This document shows positions 39,032 through 48,239 of a stretch of 64,000 nt of DNA, piece after piece. Below the pieces are notes generated by a model. It ran no database searches and was not told the DNA's origin. It saw only the letters and a list, made by a program, of their open reading frames with translations. Location of the stretch: contig CM001633.1 of NCBI GenBank assembly GCA_000309945.1, positions 2,266,292 to 2,330,291 of the forward strand. Reading direction: 5' to 3'. How positions within the stretch are numbered: position 1 is the first letter of the stretch; every line of letters begins with the position of its first letter. The DNA is from Leptolyngbyaceae cyanobacterium JSC-12 (GTDB taxonomy: Bacteria > Cyanobacteriota > Cyanobacteriia > Leptolyngbyales > Leptolyngbyaceae). The position numbers were made by a program, and so were the translations under genes.

Positions 39032-40765
39032 TTAAAAAAATTGCAGGCGAATAGAGAAGACAACGCCGCTATCTTGAAGGGTGTTGCCCTGGCGATCATA
39101 GGAGACGAGAGGAATGCCCCAATCTAAGCGAGCAAGGAGGGTGTTGCCAATCTGCCAGCGTAGCCCTAAGCCAGTGCTTGCTAACAGTTGAGGGCTGCGA
39201 ATTTCGTCAGCGTTATTCCAGACTTTGCCTACATCGATGAAGGGGGCGAGTTGCACAATGCCAATGCCATCTTCTTGTTGCAGGATGGGGAAGCGAATTT
39301 CCAAATTACCCACGATTCCATTGTCGGCAACTCGATAGTTTTGCCGGAAGCCGCGTACAGTGTCAATTCCGCCTAGGCTGAATTGTTCGAGGGGTAATAG
39401 GGAATCGGGGGTGAGTTGGGCAGCAATCCGAGCGATCGCAGTGATGTCCTGGTTTATTGCCTGCACCCACTGAAACTGTCCGACCCAGCTAAAGAAGATG
39501 CCATCAATTCCGGCTTCGTTTTGCGTAGCACCCAAAATGGGGAGGCCAAAGCTAAGTTGCGATCGCGCTGCCAGCACCCGGTTACTGCCCCGGTTTATCC
39601 AATCCTGGGTGAAGCGCAATACTCGGACTTTCGCTTCTCCTTGCTCAGAACCGGGCGAGAAAGAGAAAGGAAGATCGTTAAACAAAAATGATTGGCTGCG
39701 GCGAAAGTCCATGAGCAGTCCCAGTGCAAATTCATGGGTAGAGGTGCGCATCAATGGCTGCCGAAAGCCAAATGACACAGTTTCGCTGTTGCTGTTGATA
39801 TCTAGTATGGAAAAGGGTTCTTCTACAATCTGGCTGCGGGTGCGCTCATACCGCACATTCCAGGTGCCATCACGGGAATTCAGCGGGATAGCATATGCCA
39901 GTTCCAACTCAGTGATGCCAGAAGTGAGTCCCAGTTCTGCTGAGAAGCGATCGCCCAAGCCCAGCAAATTATCATGCCCCACAATCAGTGAGCCGCGAAC
40001 GGAACCGACGCTAGGAGGGTCACGATTTTCCAGCAGTGCCGCCGCCCGAAATGCTTTTGCTTCTTGTAAATTCACCACCAGCACGCTACGTCCAGGAGCA
40101 GTTCCGGCTCGTAGTTCTGCCCGAACTGAACTCAACAAGGGATTGATCTGCAACAACTGAAGTGCAGACTCGATTTCGCGCAGATTGAGTGGAGTTTTTG
40201 CTGCCCGTTCCAGTCTGCGGCGCACATAGCGATCGCGCAACCGTTGTAAGCCTCTAATTTCTAAACGCTCTAACTCTCCTTCCACAACCTGAATTTTGAT
40301 CGTCCCGGTTGCCAGATCATCCTGAGGTGGCAGGAAAGCACCAGAGGTGATGTAACCGCGATCACTATACAACTTGGTGATGGCAGAACGAATTTCCAGC
40401 AATTGTTCAAAGGTCAGGTGGCGTTTTTCAAACGGACGCACAACTGAGGCTAATTCTTCTTCAGAAAAAATTTTACTACCCTGCACCAACACTCGATCCA
40501 CATAGACGGTTGCGGCTGGCATAGGTATGGATTCGGGTGCAGGCGGCGTGGAACTGGGAGGAATTTGCAGAGGAGACGGGGGGAGCGGGGTTGGTGTAAT
40601 TTCTGGAAATGGTTCTAAATCAGGACGAGGCGGTAAGAGGGGATTAGTCACTGGGCGCTCTTGCGATGCAGGGGCTTGGGAAGGAGCAGGAGTTTGAGCG
40701 ATCGCTGCCGCACCCAACTCAAACCAGAGGACGCAAATAGTCAATAATTGCAACGTTTTCTTCAT
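39032..40765 (-). CDS. Two-partner secretion outer-membrane transporter (TpsB, ShlB/FhaC family)
   Basis: 577 residues. Signal peptide at residues about 1-23 (ends AAAIAQ), a Pro-rich linker, two POTRA domains (about 90-240) and a C-terminal 16-strand beta-barrel ending in Phe (SIRLQFF). The barrel motif VRGFRQN is clear. These proteins export large TpsA adhesins or exoproteins through the outer membrane. No TpsA with a haemagglutinin secretion domain is adjacent; the calpain-like gene lies downstream in the same orientation with a 165-bp gap. Confidence 0.9.
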   Translation of the reverse strand: MKKTLQLLTICVLWFELGAAAIAQTPAPSQAPASQERPVTNPLLPPRPDLEPFPEITPTPLPPSPLQIPPSSTPPAPESIPMPAATVYVDRVLVQGSKIFSEEELASVVRPFEKRHLTFEQLLEIRSAITKLYSDRGYITSGAFLPPQDDLATGTIKIQVVEGELERLEIRGLQRLRDRYVRRRLERAAKTPLNLREIESALQLLQINPLLSSVRAELRAGTAPGRSVLVVNLQEAKAFRAAALLENRDPPSVGSVRGSLIVGHDNLLGLGDRFSAELGLTSGITELELAYAIPLNSRDGTWNVRYERTRSQIVEEPFSILDINSNSETVSFGFRQPLMRTSTHEFALGLLMDFRRSQSFLFNDLPFSFSPGSEQGEAKVRVLRFTQDWINRGSNRVLAARSQLSFGLPILGATQNEAGIDGIFFSWVGQFQWVQAINQDITAIARIAAQLTPDSLLPLEQFSLGGIDTVRGFRQNYRVADNGIVGNLEIRFPILQQEDGIGIVQLAPFIDVGKVWNNADEIRSPQLLASTGLGLRWQIGNTLLARLDWGIPLVSYDRQGNTLQDSGVVFSIRLQFF

Positions 40766-41086
40766 GCTTTACAAAATCACACGCAATCCACAGCAAGACT
40801 TTCTTGACATTTTTATGAGCAAAATCCTCCCCTGATGCCAGCAGGCTACACGAATACAGTTCACTCCCGCAAGTTGTGCCTCGTTACCGAATCAACGCTG
40901 AACATGCATAAACTTGGACACAGTTGCGACCCACAACACTAACCAGGATTGGGATTGCCTGTTTCAGGAAACAGATTACCGAGTTACTGCTGTGGCAATT
41001 TACTGTGTTGCCGTTCATTGTGGCAAGCTATTAAATCAGGATCACCCATCCTGATTTAATTTTCCTGTCTAGTTTGAGATAGCTGT
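40766..41086. other. Gap between the divergent TpsB and small membrane protein genes
   Basis: 321 bp that should hold both divergent promoters. Apart from the 13-bp-stem hairpin at 41030-41060 I see no gene or known motif. Confidence 0.6.
41030..41060 (+). promoter_or_regulatory. Perfect 13-bp hairpin in the leader of the small membrane protein gene
   Basis: ATTAAATCAGGAT and ATCCTGATTTAAT are exact inverted repeats around a 5-nt loop (CACCC), followed by TTTTCC and ending 26 bp before the ATG at 41087. It could be an operator, an attenuator or an RNA hairpin. No plus-strand gene precedes it, so it is not a normal terminator. Confidence 0.6.
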
Positions 41087-41341
41087 ATGAAAGATAAATT
41101 TGTCCAGTGGTTAAATTGGGCATTGATGATGGATGTATTTTTTGTTCTGTTGTGCTTTGCCTGGTTTGCGATCGCCGTCGTGGGGCATAGTGCAGGTGTT
41201 GCCCTTGGTCTAGATCTCTGGTACTCCCTCTGGACTCCTGTGATGCAACCCGCGATCGGGATTCTTATGGCAGGCGCAATCCTCAGCGGCATCACCAGTT
41301 GGGTCAGCAAACGCCTGAACCGAGAAAGCAAGGGGATTTGA
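41087..41341 (+). CDS. Small membrane protein, function unknown
   Basis: 84 residues with two hydrophobic helices (about 11-32 and 50-68) and a basic C-terminus (SKRLNRESKG). Family not recognised. Short gap to the convergent epimerase gene. Confidence 0.7.
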   Translation: MKDKFVQWLNWALMMDVFFVLLCFAWFAIAVVGHSAGVALGLDLWYSLWTPVMQPAIGILMAGAILSGITSWVSKRLNRESKGI

Positions 41342-41380
41342 GATGGCAGAGACACTCCTCCTCATCTCCTCATCTCCCTT

Positions 41381-42304
41381 TCAACCCTGCTTCAACACCT
41401 CTTCCAGGGCAAACTTAACGGTTGGATACTGATACTGAAACCCCGCTTCCTGAGTCTGTTTCGGCAACACCCGCTGTCCTTCTAAGACAACCTGAGCACC
41501 ATCTCCCAACAACACTTCTAGCGCGAACGCCGGAACTGGCAACCAGGAGGGACGATGCAACACCTCTCCCATGGTTTGGCAAAATTCCCCCATGCGAACG
41601 GGATTAGGGGCTGTAGCATTAAAGGTTCCTGCCATTTGAGGATGAGTCAGGGCATAGAGAATCAGATTGACCAGGTCATCCCGATGAATCCAGGAGAACC
41701 ATTGCTTGCCTGTGCCGATGGGTCCACCTGCAAACAACTTGAAGGGAGTGATCATTTTGGCGATCGCACCGCCCATGCCCAGTACAATCCCAATCCGCAC
41801 AATTACCAGTCGCACGCCCGCATCCTTCACTTTCTGTGCTTCTGCTTCCCAGGCTTGGCAGACTTCCGCTAAAAAGCCGCTACCTGCACTGCTTTCTTCA
41901 TCGAAGGTTGCCGTTTCGCTGGTGCCGTAATACCCGATCGCCGATGCACTCACCAACACTTGCGGTTTGGGATCAGCTTGCAGAATGCCCTCTACCAGTT
42001 TTTGAGTACCAATCTGACGGCTTTCAAAAATACTCTGTTTCCGCTCTGCTGTCCACCGTTCAGAAATGGGTTCTCCTGCCAAGTTCACAACGCCATCGCA
42101 GCCCGCCAAACTCTTTTGCCAATCACCCGACTGGAGCGGCGTGTAGGACTGAATTTCGACCCTGGGAAAGGCAGATTTAGGAAACAGTTTGGTTGCCCGT
42201 TCCAGGTTACGAACCAGCACTAAAACTTCATGCCCCTCTGCCTGTAGCCGTTCTACCAAACGACTCCCCACAAATCCGGTTGCCCCTGTTATTGCGACTT
42301 TCAT
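41381..42304 (-). CDS. TIGR01777-family NAD-dependent epimerase-like protein
   Basis: 307 residues, an extended SDR. Starts [19 protein letters not shown] (Rossmann GxxGxxG), with SASAIGYYG and the C-terminal DUF1731 region ([18 protein letters not shown]). Cyanobacterial and plastid members are linked to cell or plastid division; the reaction is unknown. Confidence 0.92.
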   Translation of the reverse strand: MKVAITGATGFVGSRLVERLQAEGHEVLVLVRNLERATKLFPKSAFPRVEIQSYTPLQSGDWQKSLAGCDGVVNLAGEPISERWTAERKQSIFESRQIGTQKLVEGILQADPKPQVLVSASAIGYYGTSETATFDEESSAGSGFLAEVCQAWEAEAQKVKDAGVRLVIVRIGIVLGMGGAIAKMITPFKLFAGGPIGTGKQWFSWIHRDDLVNLILYALTHPQMAGTFNATAPNPVRMGEFCQTMGEVLHRPSWLPVPAFALEVLLGDGAQVVLEGQRVLPKQTQEAGFQYQYPTVKFALEEVLKQG

Positions 42305-42370
42305 GGCAAATGTCCCTCAGTCATACACACAAGCATTACTCGACAATTGTTGAACTCGCGTCCACTGCTT

Positions 42371-42751
42371 TCATTCTCCTGGTTTTCGCTCCCCGTATTC
42401 CAGTCCGTTGGCAGCGGCATACCGTTCCATAAAGCGAGAAAATCGCTCCCAGTGATCATCTTGAACCAGTTCAAAGCGGCACTCCATGCGCTCTAGTTCG
42501 TCCCCCTCCGGACCACCAAAATAAAACTTGACTGAAGACGGTTCAATGCTGATTTCGCCCTCAGAATCAGTTAGTTTCAGGCATTGAGAAAAGCGATACC
42601 GAAAGCTGTTGAATTGGGCGATCGCCTTTAACTCCCGAAACACCATTACCACAATACGAGCGCCAGATACGCGATTCCGTCTCAGACTTACAGTGTCCAG
42701 TTCCTCAGAAATACCATCAAAAAATTGGATAGAGGGCTGTAGAGTTGTCAT
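42371..42751 (-). CDS. Photosystem II protein Psb28 paralogue
   Basis: 126 residues from the ATG at 42751. The family pattern is clear: PSIQFFDGISEEL at the N-terminus, SEGEISIEPSSVKFYFGG in the middle and WERFSRFMERYAAANGLEYG at the end. Psb28 binds PSII assembly intermediates near CP47. The sequence diverges from the main form (for example an inserted basic LRRNRVSG), so a Psb28-2-type paralogue is likely. It is soluble and stromal-side. Confidence 0.88.
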   Translation of the reverse strand: MTTLQPSIQFFDGISEELDTVSLRRNRVSGARIVVMVFRELKAIAQFNSFRYRFSQCLKLTDSEGEISIEPSSVKFYFGGPEGDELERMECRFELVQDDHWERFSRFMERYAAANGLEYGERKPGE

Positions 42752-42895
42752 CAGCAATACCGAAAGCGGTAAGTTTCAGTATAAGAGAAGTCAGAAGTGA
42801 GGGGAGACTGGAAACTGGAATCGAGGTCTCGCGTTCCCAGTCCCCAATTCTGCCGCGTCCTCGACTTCCCAAATTCTGAGATAAGCTGGAGGCTG

Positions 42896-43726
42896 ATGGC
42901 TGATTGCGTTGCGCCCATGTTGTTTCGTCTAATTTTTTTACTCGCCATTGCTGGTGTACTCACGGTGTTTACGGTACAAAACCTGACACCGCTAATGCCG
43001 TTAGTCTTCCTTGGTATGCAGTTTCCGGCACTCCCATTGTCCTGGTGGGTGTTGGGGGCGATCGCGGCAGGCGCATTGACCACTCTGGCAATCCGGCTCT
43101 TGTTTGAGTTATCGAACTTTGCTGCTGGGCAAGCTGTGCGATCGCGAGTTCGTTCAACCTTTTCTCGCTCAGGGGGTGAAAATCGCTGGGCAACCTCCAC
43201 CACAGACTCAGTTCATGCAGCGCCTCGCACCTCTAGTCGCAACGATCGCTCTCCAGACGATGACACCGCCTGGAAAGATTGGCGGGGATATGAAACACCT
43301 GAACCACGAACATCCACCAGCCATAGAGAGCACCAATCTACCGTCAAGGAATCCGTGGATGATTGGGAGCGCCCCTCAAGCGACGACTGGGAAACCCCAA
43401 CCTCTCACTCCACTAGTGCAGCCCCTATCGGTGCCAGCGATCGCCAGACTCCTCAAGACTCGAACAGGGCTGCAAAGACACCTTCTGCGAAACAAACATC
43501 GCCATCTGGTTCGAGCTATTCCTACGGCTACCGCGACCCGGAAGGCTCGGGCGTTGGGAAGCCAGAAAAAGTCGTGGATGCAGATTATCGGGTCATCGTT
43601 CCGCCCTACCGTCCGCTGGATGAACCCGTTTCCACGCCATCGCCGTCTGCTTCGGTTGAAGAAAATGCAGACGACTGGTTTGAAGATTCTTCGGATGAGT
43701 TTGGAGATGAGAAAGGCGATCGCTAA
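42896..43726 (+). CDS. LapA-domain (DUF1049) membrane protein with long disordered tail
   Basis: 276 residues from the ATG at 42896 (the ATG at 42917, giving MLFRLIFLLAIAG, is as likely). Two N-terminal helices of the LapA/DUF1049 type (TVFTVQNLTPLMPLVFLG, WWVLGAIAAGAL) are followed by about 190 residues of Ser/Thr/Asp/Pro-rich, probably disordered sequence ending in an acidic tail. Tail-to-tail overlap of 4 bp with the next gene. Confidence 0.78.
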   Translation: MADCVAPMLFRLIFLLAIAGVLTVFTVQNLTPLMPLVFLGMQFPALPLSWWVLGAIAAGALTTLAIRLLFELSNFAAGQAVRSRVRSTFSRSGGENRWATSTTDSVHAAPRTSSRNDRSPDDDTAWKDWRGYETPEPRTSTSHREHQSTVKESVDDWERPSSDDWETPTSHSTSAAPIGASDRQTPQDSNRAAKTPSAKQTSPSGSSYSYGYRDPEGSGVGKPEKVVDADYRVIVPPYRPLDEPVSTPSPSASVEENADDWFEDSSDEFGDEKGDR

Positions 43727-44679
43727 GGCGTTTCAGACACAGCTGAAAGAATATACGGCGATGGCCCCGGATACAATCTGGAATATTTCGTGTCGTAATG
43801 TCGGACTTCTAAATAATTTAAGTTCGTAGGGTGAGGTTTAAAGATCGAAAAACACTCCAACAGGCAGAAGGTGGCTGCACTCTCTAGGGGTCCGACCATT
43901 ACCGGACGATGCTTCCAGGTGCGCCCGGATGCAATCCAGCGCCGCATTTGCATCTGGGAAAGACAATAAATCCCCGCATGGGGGTTGGTACATTCAGCGA
44001 ACTTCACAGAACCAATAGCAAACTTTGAAAGTCGCTCCCAAGCTAGATCTCGATCAATAGTTAAATCGATGTAACTTTTCTTGCCCTGATGCATCTCATA
44101 CCGATTTGGGAAAAGCAGGGCATGGTCATGTCCATAAACCTGGTTAAACTGCTGAATTTTTTCCAGGAAGCAACTGTCATAAAGCACAATGTCGTCTTCA
44201 ATGAACATTAACCAATCATAGCGATCCACGTTTTCGGCGAGTAAATCTTGGGCAGCAAAGCCGATATACATAGGGTCGCAGTGAGTGACTTCGTGAACTG
44301 AGAGGCTGCGTTGTTGATAATCTGGCAGATAGTGGGTGATGTGTCTTCCAGGGACCGTACACACCACGATGTGCAGGTGGCAATGCGCCAGGCTAGTGAG
44401 TAGCCCTTCGATTGTCTGAGTCAGACGTTCAATTTTTTGTGCCCCAGTTTCGCAACTGGCTGCCTCTGCGATTGAGGTAATGTGGGCGATCGCGATCAGG
44501 ACACGGGGGCGATCGCCCGGTTGGGACTCCGGATCAGCCAGGAAGCCGATAACCTGGTACCGCTGATAGAGCTGGATCAGTTTAATTTTTTGCACAATTG
44601 CCCGGAGCAATCTCATTCCCACTGTTCCGCCAAAGACACACCCATTAATCAGCCATTTCTTAAACTTCTTAATTGCCAT
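43723..44679 (-). CDS. Glycosyltransferase-like protein
   Basis: 318 residues. A basic/hydrophobic N-terminus (possible membrane anchor) is followed by a GT-A-like domain with the metal-binding acidic motif WLMFIEDDIVLYD and the later NPHAGIYCLSQMQM. It looks like a member of the large family of cyanobacterial hypothetical glycosyltransferases. Substrate unknown. Confidence 0.7.
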   Translation of the reverse strand: MAIKKFKKWLINGCVFGGTVGMRLLRAIVQKIKLIQLYQRYQVIGFLADPESQPGDRPRVLIAIAHITSIAEAASCETGAQKIERLTQTIEGLLTSLAHCHLHIVVCTVPGRHITHYLPDYQQRSLSVHEVTHCDPMYIGFAAQDLLAENVDRYDWLMFIEDDIVLYDSCFLEKIQQFNQVYGHDHALLFPNRYEMHQGKKSYIDLTIDRDLAWERLSKFAIGSVKFAECTNPHAGIYCLSQMQMRRWIASGRTWKHRPVMVGPLESAATFCLLECFSIFKPHPTNLNYLEVRHYDTKYSRLYPGPSPYILSAVSETP

Positions 44680-44902
44680 TTGCCGCAGTATGGTGACAGG
44701 TTCCAGTCAATCGCGTCTCGTGTCCCAGAATATCGCCCTTGGGGGAGTGCTCAAGGTGTTGGTCTTAACTAAATTTCAGATATTCGGTTGAAATCCCGGA
44801 ATCATTCCGCTCAGAGGAAACTAATATGCAGGACAATACAACCTGGTTGGATGGATCTTATTAGATTCATTCTTAATCTCAGTAACAGGATTGAAACCGT
44901 CC

Positions 44903-45475
44903 GTGGAAAAAAGTTTGAGCGATCGCCTGCAGGGGATTAATCTCTACCTGATTGGCATGATGGGCGCCGGCAAAACAACGGTGGGACGCCTGATAGCACA
45001 GGCGTTGGGCTATCAGTTTTTTGATACCGATGCAGTGATTGAGCAGGTTACCGGACAACCAATTACAGCCCTGTTTACGGAAATGGGGGAAGCAGGCTTT
45101 CGGGAACTGGAAACGCGGGTCCTGGCAGAGCTTTCGACCTATACCCGGTTAGCGATTGCCACAGGGGGTGGGATCGTGTTACGGCACGAGAACTGGGGCT
45201 ATTTACGACATGGGGTGATCGTGTGGCTGGATGTTCCCCTGGAGCAGTTACAGCAGCGGCTCCAATCTGACACAAACCGGCCCCTCTTGCAGACAGGCGA
45301 CTTGACTACACGCCTGCAAACGCTGCTGGATCAACGGCGATCGCTCTATGCCCAGGCAGATGTGCACGTTGGCTATCGCGTTGGAGAAACCCCCACCCAG
45401 GTGGCAGAGCAAGTCCTCATCCAGGTGCAACAGGTGCTACTCCCCGACTCAGCCCCGCCGGATTATGGGAATTGA
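44903..45475 (+). CDS. aroK: Shikimate kinase
   Basis: Phosphorylates shikimate for chorismate and aromatic amino-acid synthesis. About 190 residues from a GTG start (a TTG at 44891 is an alternative). P-loop MMGAGKTTVGR, the shikimate-binding FFDTDAVIE, ELETRVLAEL, and the glycine motif IATGGGIVLR; the lid is DTNRPLLQT. Stand-alone gene. Confidence 0.95.
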   Translation: MEKSLSDRLQGINLYLIGMMGAGKTTVGRLIAQALGYQFFDTDAVIEQVTGQPITALFTEMGEAGFRELETRVLAELSTYTRLAIATGGGIVLRHENWGYLRHGVIVWLDVPLEQLQQRLQSDTNRPLLQTGDLTTRLQTLLDQRRSLYAQADVHVGYRVGETPTQVAEQVLIQVQQVLLPDSAPPDYGN

Positions 45476-45662
45476 GGAGTGCTCATGGTAGCCAGAGTTT
45501 GGATTCTATCGTAATCAGTCTATCAGGATGCCTGCCAATGACAGCCAATCTGTGCTCCTACCAGATTCACCTCTGCCCGCTAGAATAAACAGACCTCTAG
45601 ACCTATTGGCGATTTTGGCTTACACTTTACCGTGTATTTTGTCTAACTCTGGTTAGTCTGGT

Positions 45663-48215
45663 ATGCCTTCTGACTCTGGCTCTAATTTTCCGACAGACTT
45701 TGCCGTTGCGACACTGGCACCTCCCGATTCACTTACCAGGCATTGGGTAGATGTGCTGGTGGATTGTCCAGGTGCTCAAGGGGTGTTTACCTATGCAGTG
45801 CCAGAGGGGATGACAGTCCAGCCTGGAGATATTTTGAGTGTTCCGTTTGGCTCGCAACAGGTGGGGGCGATCGCCATTCGTTACCCTGCTACTCCAGCCA
45901 CGGAGGTAGCCCCTTCCCAGATTCGACCAGTGGAAGCCATCATTCAACCAGGCTTTTTTTCTCCCACTTACTGGCAATTGCTTAACCAGGTGGCTGATTA
46001 TTACTGCACCTCATTCATGCAGGTAGTTCGGGTGGCATTACCGCCAGGGCTACTTACGCGATCGCAGCGGCGAGTGCGGTTGAAGTCACCCCAGGGCGGG
46101 GGGGAGGAGTGTGCTTTTGTTGCAGCATCTCTTTCAACAGTGGCACAGCGCGTACTTGCGGTGTTGCAGGCTAGCAAAACAGGAGACTATAGCTGGCAAT
46201 ACCTTCAGCGTCAGGTACCGGGGGCAAGTCGAGGGATGCAAGAATTGACTCAGGCAGGCTGGGTAGAACCCTATCTAGAACCCCCCTGCCCCGTGCGCCC
46301 CAAGCAACGACAGTCCGTTACTCTAACAGCAATTGCTCCCACCAGTACAAACCTGAGTGCACGGCAGCAAGAGGTTCTGGCGGTGTTGCGACGGCACGGC
46401 GGCGAACTCTGGCTAGCAGAGTTGTTGCAGCAGTGCCGAACCAGTACAACAACGATCAAAGCACTGGCGCAGAAAGGCTATCTGGTTGTGCGATCGCAGG
46501 AAGTCTTGCGCACCGAGCGGGGTGTATCCCTGGAGCTAGAGTTACCCAAGCGCCTTACCCCTGACCAGGCAACCGCATTAGCCCAAATTCAGACGCTTAC
46601 CGGGTTTAGGGAGGTTTTGCTGCATGGGGTAACCGGGTCAGGCAAAACGGAAGTGTACCTGCAAGCGATCGCGCCTTTGCTGGAACAGGGTCAGTCAGCC
46701 TTGGTGCTGGTGCCAGAGATTGGACTCACTCCACAACTAACGGATCGGTTTCGGGAACGGTTTGGTGATCAGGTTGTTGTTTATCACAGTGCCCTCTCCG
46801 AGGGAGAACGCTACGACACCTGGCGGCAAATGTTAGAGGGTAAAGCGCAGGTAGTGATTGGTACCCGTTCAGCGGTTTTTGCACCCCTCCCCCACCTGGG
46901 ACTAATCATTCTGGATGAAGAACACGATAGTAGCTTTAAGCAAGAACACCCAGCCCCCTGTTACCATGCCCGGACAGTGGCTCGCTGGCGTGCAGGGTTG
47001 GAATGCTGTCCACTGGTGCTGGGTTCTGCCACTCCCTCGCTAGAAACCTGGGTTCGCAGCCAGGGGCTTAGAGGCAGGCAACACGAGATCCCCCCTTTTT
47101 CGCCTTCTCCCGATTCGCCTCCAGCAGTTTACCTGTCGCTACCAACCCGGGTACATGCCCAGCCTCTGCCCGCGATCGAGGTAGTAGACATGCGACAGGA
47201 GCTACATAATGGTAATCGCTCCCTGTTTAGCCATGCCCTACAACAAGCTCTGCAAACCCTACAGGATGAGGAACAACAGGGCATTTTGTTTATGCATCGT
47301 CGGGGGCATAGCACTTTTGTATCCTGTCGCAGTTGTGGGTATGTGGTCACTTGTCCGCACTGCGATGTGTCATTGACTTACCACCACCCGCATCAGGGGG
47401 CAATGCCGACGCTGCGCTGCCATTACTGTAACCATAGCCAACTCCAGCCTCCCGTTTGCCCGAATTGCGAGTCTTCCTATTTCAAGCATTTTGGCAGTGG
47501 CACCCAGCGGGTAACGCAGGAATTAGCTGCCCTCTTTCCCAATCTCCGCGTCATCCGGTTTGATAGCGACACTACCCGCACCAAGGGGGCACACCGATCG
47601 CTGCTCACCCGCTTTGCTCAGGGCGAGGCAGATTTACTAGTGGGTACCCAAATGTTAACCAAAGGCATCGATTTACCCCAGGTGACGCTGGTGGGAATTG
47701 TGGCAGCGGATGGGCTACTTCACTTTTCAGATTACAGTGCCAGTGAACGAACTTTTCAGACCCTAACCCAGGTGGCAGGGCGGTGTGGACGGGGTGATCG
47801 CAGGGGACGGGTGATCTTACAAACTTACTCGCCAGAGGATCCTGTGATTCAAGCCGTGCAACAGCAGGATTATGTTGCTTTTGTCGAAACAGAACTGCGT
47901 CAGCGACGCACTCTTCACTATCCACCTTACGGACGGCTGATTCTGCTGCGCTTCTCCAGTCCCAATCCAGTTGCCGTACAAACGGCTGCGGAACGAGTTG
48001 CCCGGGCACTGGCAGAACAGTTGCCACCAGAGGGGCACCTGTTAGGTCCCGCTCCTGCTCCAGTCCTGCGAATTGCCAATCGCTATCGCTGGCAGTTGCT
48101 GCTAAAGCTGCCGATGTCCAGAGATGCCAGTTGGTTCAATGTCGAAGCGTTGCGATCGCTCTGTCCCAATACCGTGAGTTTATTAGTTGATATTGATCCA
48201 ATCACTATGGGATGA
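45663..48215 (+). CDS. priA: Primosomal replication protein N' (PriA helicase)
   Basis: 850 residues. An N-terminal DNA-binding region is followed by the superfamily 2 helicase core: Walker A GVTGSGKTEVY, ILDEEHDSSFKQEHPAPCYH, LGSATPSLE, and VGTQMLTKGIDLP. The zinc-binding Cys clusters are CRSCGYVVTCPHC and CHYC...CPNC. It restarts stalled replication forks. The IS701-like element lies just 24 bp after its stop, leaving the reading frame intact. Confidence 0.97.
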   Translation: MPSDSGSNFPTDFAVATLAPPDSLTRHWVDVLVDCPGAQGVFTYAVPEGMTVQPGDILSVPFGSQQVGAIAIRYPATPATEVAPSQIRPVEAIIQPGFFSPTYWQLLNQVADYYCTSFMQVVRVALPPGLLTRSQRRVRLKSPQGGGEECAFVAASLSTVAQRVLAVLQASKTGDYSWQYLQRQVPGASRGMQELTQAGWVEPYLEPPCPVRPKQRQSVTLTAIAPTSTNLSARQQEVLAVLRRHGGELWLAELLQQCRTSTTTIKALAQKGYLVVRSQEVLRTERGVSLELELPKRLTPDQATALAQIQTLTGFREVLLHGVTGSGKTEVYLQAIAPLLEQGQSALVLVPEIGLTPQLTDRFRERFGDQVVVYHSALSEGERYDTWRQMLEGKAQVVIGTRSAVFAPLPHLGLIILDEEHDSSFKQEHPAPCYHARTVARWRAGLECCPLVLGSATPSLETWVRSQGLRGRQHEIPPFSPSPDSPPAVYLSLPTRVHAQPLPAIEVVDMRQELHNGNRSLFSHALQQALQTLQDEEQQGILFMHRRGHSTFVSCRSCGYVVTCPHCDVSLTYHHPHQGAMPTLRCHYCNHSQLQPPVCPNCESSYFKHFGSGTQRVTQELAALFPNLRVIRFDSDTTRTKGAHRSLLTRFAQGEADLLVGTQMLTKGIDLPQVTLVGIVAADGLLHFSDYSASERTFQTLTQVAGRCGRGDRRGRVILQTYSPEDPVIQAVQQQDYVAFVETELRQRRTLHYPPYGRLILLRFSSPNPVAVQTAAERVARALAEQLPPEGHLLGPAPAPVLRIANRYRWQLLLKLPMSRDASWFNVEALRSLCPNTVSLLVDIDPITMG

Positions 48216-48239
48216 CAGCTGACAGAGAAAGGGGACTGG

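Noticed and set aside
40866-41086. Promoter or riboswitch motifs before the small membrane protein gene
   Set aside because: No conserved riboswitch core could be matched by eye; only the hairpin is supported.
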